Assembly: GCA_004335835.1 (NCBI GenBank)
Contig: RWJK01000043.1
Span: forward strand, 1 to 14,625
From: Scenedesmus sp. ARA3
Taxonomy: Eukaryota > Chlorophyta > Chlorophyceae > Sphaeropleales > Scenedesmaceae
Length of the DNA stretch: 14,625 nucleotides
Direction of reading: 5' to 3'
This document shows positions 8,488-14,625 of the stretch, piece after piece. The notes under the pieces are model-generated. The model worked only from the letters and a program-made list of their open reading frames with translations, searched no databases and had not been told where the DNA came from. The stretch's first letter is position 1. Each line of letters begins with the position of its first letter. The position numbers and the translations under genes are program-made.

Positions 8488-8662
8488 ACATGTAGCATGC
8501 TGACAGGGCTAACCAGCAGTCAGCTGATGCATTCATATGGCTACAACCAACCCTTTTTGGCATGAGAGGTCACCCTTTGTGCTGCACTTCCTATGGGCGA
8601 CGTGACGGCGGTTCTGACGGCAAAAACCTGCCACCCAGCCAGCCAGCTTGATGACTGTGTGC

Positions 8663-8755
8663 TTTCCCAGCCTGAGCTGTGCGGCCCAGTTGTTTTCCCA
8701 GCCTGAACATTGCGACCTGTATGTTGTCCCAGCGTGAACTTTGTGCCCAGATACG
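8663..8755 (+). repeat. 31-bp tandem repeat, three units
   Basis: Three units spaced exactly 31 bp apart begin TTTCCCAGCCTGAGCT (8663), TTTCCCAGCCTGAACA (8694) and TGTCCCAGCGTGAACT (8725), each followed by a TG-rich half. A fourth, poorly matching GCGTGAACT occurs near 8782. No gene is associated with it. Confidence 0.75.
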
Positions 8756-9724
8756 TTAGAATCGTCCTATTTACATCGCTGCGTGAACTCTCAAATTGAG
8801 GTGGTTGCCACATTGTTATGTCAAGCAGCACTACGTGCTTAGCTCATGTGCTTTTGATCCAGAGGCTAGATTGCATAATGCTTACGTGTATCGCAGCCAG
8901 AACTAGCAGTGTTGTGGCATTGTGTTCACAATGGACAGCTTGACTGCTTTGTTCTTTAAATGATAACAGTGATGCGTGTCGACTCAACATGATGATTGCT
9001 TTGGCGCGGGCTTTGGGCATTGCGGCTGGAGATGCTAGAAATGAACAATGTTTTTATGTGGTTTTGGTGACTGACACATTGTGTTTTGATGATTGGTTTG
9101 AAATGCTTGTGATGTGCAGCTAGAATGCCAGTTGATCATGGCAAGACGTGGTTGAATTGCTCACACCTGTCACCGGCTGTCAGGCAGTGGCCACCGCTGG
9201 TACCATGGTGTTCTGACAGCTGCAGTACTGCCTACGTAATGTGTGATGGGTCACCCTACAGAACGATGTCGCTGCACTACTGCTGAGTGCGCCTGGCAGT
9301 CCCGAGAAAGCTACTTGTTTGAAATCAAGGCTTGACGGCCGGCATTTGAACAGTATACTACGACCGTGGCATGTTGACTTACGCTTGTGTCACACTCCTG
9401 CCTGTGCCGTGTTTCTGTGTGTTGCAGCTAGTAATGTGAGAACATTGCTCGTGGTGTTTATTTGTATTACAAAACGGCTTTTCACCTGATGCCAGCAGTG
9501 GTCATCATGGTGCATCAACAGCTTGGCATGTTGCGTAGGGTTGGCATGCCTTGTTGACACGCTTGTGCTGGCGTTGAGCCATCGTACACTGAGTTGTTGG
9601 TGTACCACTGTGGCTGTGCTCCGTGCAGTCCAGAGGTGACGGCTCTGTTTTTTCAAGGCTGGCTCATGGCAGGTTACTGTTGATCTTGATAAGAGGAGTG
9701 ATGCCAGATGTCCTAAAGGACGGC

Positions 9725-9764
9725 GTGGTGGCCACCACTGGATCCGGTCCGGACCCATGGGTCC
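9725..9764. repeat. Cluster of three perfect palindromes
   Basis: GTGGTGGCCACCAC (9725-9738), GGTCCGGACC (9746-9755) and GGACCCATGGGTCC (9751-9764) are each self-complementary, and the last two overlap. Three such sites in 40 bp is unusual for sequence of this composition. They lie about 465 bp upstream of the kinase start, so a role in regulation is possible but not shown. Confidence 0.8.
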
Positions 9765-10228
9765 AGGCTGGTCTCAGCGTGGGTCGAGGTTTGAAATGTT
9801 GAAAATTGAAGTTGAAAGTTTGTTCAGGTGTTATCTTGACGTACTGCAGCACAGTACGAAAAGCGTAGTGGTGCAGCAGTCATGCGCCGATCTGGCTGGT
9901 CAGATGTGAAGTTTGCTGCCCCTGAAATGGCACTCCCGTTGAGCAGACCTGCTGTAGCAGTAGTGCCATTACCAATCCGTTGCCTCTTTCACAGCTACAA
10001 CAGGTATAATGGTTCATCTATCACGCATTTAGTGCGCTAGCTTGATCAAGCACGCCTCCCGAGTCGTGAACGTCTGTCCAGTGTCCCTTGAAACCCTACT
10101 TGAGCAGAGAACGCCTGGCCGGCTATGGTCGGTGCAAAGGGTGGACTCATATTTTTGATTTGATCAACGCATTCAGACTGATGAAAGAATTGGCGCTGCA
10201 TCAGCTTTCAAAATCAGCAGCAACAAAC

Positions 10229-12175
10229 ATGCTAGTGGTAGGCCTTTCCGGAGGGATAGCAGCTGGCAAGAGCACCGTGACCCGGCACCTAATCGGCCTA
10301 GGCGTTCCAGTGATCGACTGCGACAGGATAGCCCACGACACAGCCTGCAAGGTGTGGCTGCCGTGTGCTGGAGCTACTGCTGCTGTTGCTGTGTCAGCAG
10401 CAGCAACGTCGTGACATCAGCCCTTGCTTGCTCTGCAGTCTGCACCCATGCAGCATGGATGTGATATGCGCACTGCTTGCTGCTGCAGGGAGCCTGGGGC
10501 TACAGGCGCATTGTGGCCGCATTTGGGCCAGGGATACTGACTGAAACAGGTGAGGTGCAGTGCTGCTGCTGCTGCTGTGGGTGGTCCTGGCTGTTCAAGA
10601 TACCCCAGTCATCTGCAGCTTAACATGACGCTGCTACCTTCTACCATCGGGTGCTCAGCCGGCTGCATGCGCATGGTTGGAATGGACTCAACAGCACACT
10701 GCAGTGTAGCAGCAAGCAGCTCTCTGCTGCTGGGTAGCTGCTCTGTTGTGCTGACACTCTAGAACGCCACCACACCACTGTGTTGCCATGCCTGCACAGC
10801 TCGCAAGGCGCGCTTCCTCATGCTCCTGATACTGCCTTACGCTGCTGCTGTTGCGTTATGCTCCCGCTGCCGCTGTGCGCTCCCAGGGGATATAGACAGG
10901 GCCCGCCTGGGGCAGTTGGTGTTTGCAGAGGCAGCAGCGCGCAGGCGCCTCAACAAAGCCACACATGCACCTGTTGCAGTGGAGCTGCTGCGGCAGCTGC
11001 TGGGGCACTGGCTGCGCTTCAGGCGGGCAGTGGTGAGCAAGCAGCAGAGCAATTGCTGCGCAGTAGGAGCAGCAGCAGCAGCAGTGGCGGCAGCAGCAGA
11101 CAACTGGTGTGGGAACAGTACATCAAGTCGGCACTATTGCAAGGCAGCCATGGCTGCAGCAGCATCACAGCCCTGGTGCATGCACTTCAAGGTTCCCGCA
11201 CAGCTGTGTGTGCAGCAGCACATCATGATCAAGAAGGCGGCTGCAGCAGCGCCCCACGCATATCAACTGCAGTGCAGCACCTAGCAGAGGCACAGCTGGG
11301 ACTCACGCCTGTTGTTGAACCAAGCTATCTGCACGCAGCCATACATTCGTGCGTAGCACATCTGAAATGCATCTGAGTGCTTTGTGTGCTGTTGCATTGC
11401 AGGTGATTGACATGCCGCTGCTGTTTGAGACTGGCACATACAAGCTGACCAGCAGCAATGTGGTGGTGGCATGCAGGCCAGAGCTGCAGGTGTGTTTGGC
11501 ACTTTGCAGCTTATTGAGCGGCGCTTGCGGTGTATGCGTCTTCAACCTCCATTTGTAATGGTGTTGTGCGTGGCAGCTGCTTGCAGAATTTTGAACATCA
11601 GCCCCATTACCAATGTTGTGTTGCTGCTGCGCCCGAACTCACTGTTGCTGCTGCTTTCCGCTGCTGTCTCTTGCTGCTGCACCTTGCATCATCGCAGTTG
11701 CAGCGGGTGATGCTGCGCGACAGCTGCAGCACTGCAGATGCGAAGGCACGCATCGCTGCACAGATGCCGCTGGAACGAAAGATGCAGCTGGCAGATGTCG
11801 TTCTGGTCAATGACAGCAGCTTGGAGCAACTGCAGGAGCAGGTATGGCGTGCTCGACTAGCAGTGATGCCTGATGCAAAATTGCTGCACTGCCATAAGAT
11901 GTGCGGTTTCACAATGATGTTGCAGAAGATGTTGCGTGGCGTGTCAGGCCTTAGGTGCCAAGCAGCATGCTGGCGTACTGACATATTTGCCCGCTGCTGC
12001 TGCCGTTGCTGCCGCTGACATGATGCTTCTGCTTCTGCAGGTGCTTGAGCTTGTGGCCACATTGCAGAAGAAGAGCCAATGGATGAGGCATTGGTTGCTG
12101 TCTCCTGCAGGCGTTGCTGCTGCACTGCTTGGCGTCGTGCTGCTGGGGCGTGCAGCTTGGCGGTCTGTGCGCTAG
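10229..12175 (+). CDS. coaE: Dephospho-CoA kinase (CoaE/DCAKD type), six exons
   Basis: Catalyses ATP-dependent 3'-phosphorylation of dephospho-CoA, the last step of coenzyme A synthesis. Exons: 10229-10351, 10489-10549, 10887-11032, 11403-11489, 11698-11841, 12041-12175; all introns are GT-AG and every junction keeps phase, giving 231 residues, a normal length for eukaryotic members. The P-loop GGIAAGKST is at residues 8-16 and VIDCDRIAH at about 28-36. FGPGIL, RRRLNKATH, DMPLLFETG, PELQLQRVMLRD and ARIAAQMPLERK follow in family order. The C-terminus has a hydrophobic stretch (AGVAAALLGVVLL) ending in basic residues, consistent with a tail anchor like that of animal and plant homologues. I chose ATG 10229 because MLVVGLSGG is the usual start; in-frame ATG 10181 would add 16 residues (MKELALHQLSKSAATN), possibly a targeting extension. 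Exon 1 has a decayed duplicate at 3243-3385. Confidence 0.93.
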
Positions 12176-12992
12176 CACTGCGCCTTTGCATGGTGCGTGG
12201 GGATCCGTTACATGTGATTAGGTCTGTTGAAAGAAGCTGCATGTATTGCAACAGCATTGCTCAGAATGTCCTGTACAGGACTTGCAGCATGCTTATGCTG
12301 CTGTAGTGGCTGCACCGCAGAGGCTGATGGCGTGCATGCACGGCCTGTTCAGCATAAAATGTTCGTTCAAAAACTGGTACATGGACGGTTCATGCGTTGC
12401 AGGCCGTGGCTGGTTGTAACTGCAACCACGATTACATTGGAGCCTACTGTGCCATTGTAGGAGTGCACAAACGGCAAATGCCCGTCGGACCTCAAATGCC
12501 ATCGAAGACCCTGCATGTTTGTTGAGAGACCCCATATTGCTACTTGCGCGGCAACCGCGGATCGTCGAGTTCTCCTTTTGGTTCAAGGGCGCAAGCAACC
12601 GCAGAAAAGGAAGGAAGGCTAGCTGTGCAGCTCACCCTCCGTGACCAACAGAGCTCAAGTGAGTAATTCGGATTTTTTAGTCTATTCAACCAATTCACAT
12701 GCCACCAAAGCTGCAGAGTCGGTCTGGCGACGCAAGCTGATTAGTCGTTGCCAGTCAAACTCTGCGTCGAAGCGTGCGCTAGCAGGCAAAAGCAGCGCAT
12801 TCTGTTTCTTTTGCATCCATTTACTATATCATCAGTCGCAATTTTGTTTAGAGCGAAGAGGTCCAGCCCACATGCTTGACAACCTCAGCCCATTAGCAGA
12901 AAGTAAAAGCACCCTTGTTCCACAAGCCATTGAACTTGCATCAGCTGATTTTGTCCCTAAGCACTGTCTTGGATCCTTTTTGACAGGGCAAC
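12176..12992. other. Intergenic region between kinase and transporter
   Basis: This stretch should hold the kinase 3' untranslated region and the transporter promoter and leader. A TGTAA element at 12415-12419 is 240 bp past the kinase stop and is a candidate poly(A) signal. Just before the transporter ATG, TTTTTGACAGGGCAAC resembles a splice acceptor, so a leader intron is possible. A + strand frame at 12641-13099 overlaps the transporter start in another frame and has no family resemblance, so it is not called. Confidence 0.5.
12415..12419 (+). terminator. Candidate TGTAA polyadenylation signal for the kinase gene
   Basis: TGTAA is the common green-algal poly(A) signal. This is the first one I see after the kinase stop at 12175, giving a plausible 3' untranslated length. 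The pentamer is short enough to occur by chance. Confidence 0.35.
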
Positions 12993-13464
12993 ATGGCCAA
13001 ATCAGGCATGTTTGGCGTCATGTCTGTCTCAGACAGTGCCATACCGCTCAAGAAGCTGATCAAAGCCCTTCTGGCAATCAGCTTGGGCACAGTCATTGAA
13101 TGGTGAGCGCCTAGGCGAATATGAAGGTAGTAAGTTCTGCTAGCTCTGCTGCGTGCCAGGCTGCAGCCCTGCAGTTGCATTATTGCAGCTGCACACACCG
13201 GCTGGCATGACATGATAGGCGGTGCGCGCACATCAGCCACATATGCAGCGGCTGCGAGTGCAGCAACCTCTAAAAATATGCATATCAAAAGGCGTTGATT
13301 AAAATGCTTTAGGGACGGTAAGTAACTCATCTTCATTCGCAGCTTTAGTCAAGCCAGGCTGGGAACTTCACACTGCAATGCAACAGCGCTTGCGGTTGGC
13401 CTGGTAACACGTGTTACTTGGCCCTCCAGCTGTTGTAACTACCAACCTTGTACCGAAGCACCTC

Positions 13465-13508
<44 letters not shown>

Positions 13509-14161
13509 TACTGTTGCTGCTGCAGGGTGAGGCTGTTAGCTTGAAGTGCCCAGGCTATTGCTGCAGCTGCGGCAGCAGCAGTGTGCATCCTGCAGCCAGC
13601 GTGATCAATTGACACGGCACGCCTGGCAAGCAGAGGGCGTGCTGCTGCAGCAACCATTGCAGCAGTTTCGACAGCAGCGATCCACGCAATGCGCTGGACA
13701 GCTGGAAGTGCCAAAGAGTGCCACATGCATTCAGCATCTTTACTGACTGTTGCTTGCACACCAGCACTGCTTAGCTACTGCGTGTAGAGCACAGTTCACC
13801 TGCGAGATTGGTAGCTGAGGCTGCATACTGACCCTGCTGCTGCTGCTGCTGCCTTGTTTGCATCACTACCCCTGCCTTGGTCATTACATTGCAGTATGAC
13901 TTTACGGTGAGTGCAGAACACTCGGCCTGCCCTGCCTGCCAGTTGATGCCGCATGTATACAACCATGCCCACACATGGCAAGCCCCAGCCAGCTGCTTGC
14001 ATTTGATATACTTGACATACAGTTACAGTGAGCCATATCATGTGTCTCTGTAGTGCGCAAGAACATGCCGCTGCTTTCCAAGCTCATATCGTAAACCCTG
14101 TGCAAGTACTGTATGTGTGCAACCAACGGTGTTGCGCTCACTGGGACTCACTGGCGCCTTG

Positions 14162-14192
<31 letters not shown>

Positions 14193-14625
14193 AGATCTAC
14201 ACCCAGCTGAGCAAGACCCTCAGCAAGGTCTTCTTCCCTTCAAACAACGCAGCGCTGCAGGCGCTCAGCTTCTGGGGCGTCTTCTTTGGTAGGTGTCACT
14301 AGTTACACTATGCTGTGCAACTGCAGTCTGGTGACACCGCGACTGCAGCACCAGCTGTTTTTTTTTCACAGAACGCACTTTATGCACAACATGACTGCAA
14401 TAACAAACACACTTCTGCTGCTTCTCCTGCTGCTGTCCAGCAACTCCACCTCCACCTGCAACAGTAACACACACAACCGCCTGCCTATCTTTTGTTCACT
14501 GTGCAGTCGGCTACATCTCGCGCCCCGCTGGCGCGGTGCTGTTTGGCCACCTGGGTGACACGCGGGGCCGCGGCACCTGCCTGCTCATCAGCGTGCTGGT
14601 CATGGGCATCCCCACAGTGCTCATC
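12993..14625 (+). CDS. Metabolite:H+ symporter (MFS, MHS/ProP-like), 5' part, cut by window end
   Basis: A membrane transporter of the major facilitator superfamily, most like the metabolite:H+ symporter group (proline/betaine, dicarboxylate and shikimate transporters); the substrate cannot be told. Exons: 12993-13102, probable 1-nt exon 13526, 13895-13906, 14195-14288, and 14507 to the window end. Exon 1 starts MAKSGMFGVMSVSDS in good context (ACATGGCC), with a polar leader and the first membrane helix, LIKALLAISLGTVIEW. The 12-nt exon supplies YDFT, then IYTQLSKTLSKVFFPSNN, and a second helix, ALQALSFWGVFFVGYISRP. The loop motif GHLGDTRGRG is the superfamily signature between helices 2 and 3, and a third helix (LLISVLVMGIPTVLI) runs to the edge. 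The exon 1 donor leaves TG, so the W codon needs one more G before TATGACTTTACG. Later junctions are phase-consistent. Confidence 0.85.
13466..13504 (+). repeat. (CTG)13 microsatellite upstream of candidate 1-nt exon
   Basis: Thirteen uninterrupted CTG units are followed by TTGCTACTGTTGCTGCTGCAG, which ends at 13525. The run lies in the transporter's first intron and could act as the pyrimidine-containing stretch of the splice acceptor for the one-base exon at 13526. Confidence 0.9.
13526..13526 (+). other. Candidate single-nucleotide exon (G) of the transporter
   Basis: TTGCTGCTGCAG ends at 13525 and GTGAGG begins at 13527, leaving exactly one base, G, between a strong acceptor and a good donor. 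Exon 1 ends in GAA-TG (phase 2) and the next certain exon, TATGACTTTACG, must be read in phase 0 to encode YDFT. One G completes TGG (Trp) and restores the family motif E-W-Y-D-F. Flanking introns would be 13103-13525 (423 nt) and 13527-13894 (368 nt). The alternative is a base missing from the assembly at the exon 1 donor (GAATGG-GTGAGC). Confidence 0.55.
13834..13851 (+). repeat. (CTG)6 microsatellite
   Basis: Six uninterrupted CTG units lie in the transporter intron, about 43 nt upstream of the 12-nt exon at 13895. It is one of three CTG runs, all on the sense strand, that precede transporter exons in this window. Confidence 0.8.
13895..13906 (+). other. 12-nt microexon of the transporter encoding YDFT
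   Basis: TTACATTGCAG ends at 13894 and GTGAGT begins at 13907. The 12 bases between, TATGACTTTACG, encode YDFT, exactly what the MHS family has between the E-W at the end of helix 1 and the downstream residues. The next exon continues in the same phase with IYTQLSK. The fit to both splice signals and the conserved motif makes this exon close to certain. Confidence 0.85.
14165..14191 (+). repeat. (CTG)9 run forming a splice acceptor
   Basis: Nine CTG units run directly into CAG at 14192-14194, which is the acceptor of the transporter exon starting at 14195 (IYTQLSK). Here a triplet repeat occupies the whole region where a polypyrimidine tract would be expected, so repeat-length change could alter splicing. 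Confidence 0.85.

Larger units (their letters stand above)
8202..10228. other. Gene-poor stretch between copy 3 and the kinase gene
   Basis: No recognisable protein or RNA gene. Minus-strand open frames at 8541-8831 and 9390-9758 have no family resemblance and unremarkable context. Structured elements present are a 13-bp hairpin (8457-8487), a 31-bp tandem repeat (8663-8755), a palindrome cluster (9725-9764), and a weak inverted repeat AATGGCACT/AGTGCCATT (9926-9970). The last few hundred bases presumably include the promoter and 5' leader of the kinase gene; I see no convincing TATA box. Confidence 0.5.

Noticed and set aside
9926..9970. Inverted repeat AATGGCACT / AGTGCCATT
   Set aside because: Only 9 bp with a 27-nt loop, which is easily expected by chance in a window this long.
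10088..10228. An N-terminal extension of the kinase beginning at 10088
   Set aside because: The first codon there is TTG; the first in-frame ATG is 10181, and the family start is at 10229.
10780..11376. A 198-codon + strand frame overlapping the kinase
   Set aside because: It runs across kinase exon 3 and intron 3 in the wrong frame and is made of CAG/GCA triplet sequence.
11607..12257. A 216-codon minus-strand frame opposite the kinase 3' half
   Set aside because: It is antisense to two confident kinase exons and is Gln/Ala/Ser-rich as expected for reversed CTG sequence.
1..14625. Transfer RNA, ribosomal RNA or transposase genes
   Set aside because: I saw no cloverleaf-like sequence, rRNA core motif or transposase/reverse-transcriptase domain on either strand; a covariance-model search would be needed to exclude small RNAs.

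Overview
The window looks like nuclear DNA of a green alga, probably a chlorophyte. Coding sequence is split by many short-to-medium GT-AG introns, the sequence is rich in CTG/CAG triplet runs, base composition is close to balanced, and the two recognisable genes have eukaryotic features. Those features are a dephospho-CoA kinase with a C-terminal membrane segment and a transporter broken up by very small exons. The assignment to green algae is an inference from style, not from a marker gene.

Layout, all genes on the + strand. (1) 790-8201 holds three related units, named copy 1 (790-1974), copy 2 (3801-4476) and copy 3 (6596-about 8201). Each has a short first exon with a signal peptide ending in a phase-2 GG|GTGAGT donor, an intron, and a cysteine-rich secreted domain. 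Copy 2 is intact (94 aa, two exons). Copy 3 needs a second intron inside a 15-bp minisatellite to stay in frame. Copy 1 looks broken: a 28-nt insertion disrupts exon 1 and a 1-nt frameshift interrupts the cysteine domain. (2) 3243-3385, just upstream of copy 2, is a decayed duplicate of exon 1 plus the start of intron 1 of the downstream dephospho-CoA kinase gene. (3) 8202-10228 has no gene I can support, but has a hairpin, a 31-bp tandem repeat and a cluster of palindromes. (4) 10229-12175 is a six-exon dephospho-CoA kinase (CoaE/DCAKD type, 231 aa), the last enzyme of coenzyme A synthesis. (5) 12993 to the window end is the 5' part of a metabolite:H+ symporter of the major facilitator superfamily. 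Its conserved EW-YDF motif is assembled from the end of exon 1, apparently a one-nucleotide exon, and a 12-nucleotide exon.

The genes do not form an obvious pathway. The points of most interest are the small family of secreted cysteine-rich proteins in different stages of divergence and decay, the transporter microexons, and triplet repeats that expand inside homologous introns or sit directly upstream of splice acceptors. Exon structures were derived by eye from splice signals, reading-frame phase and protein-family conservation; no transcript data were available.
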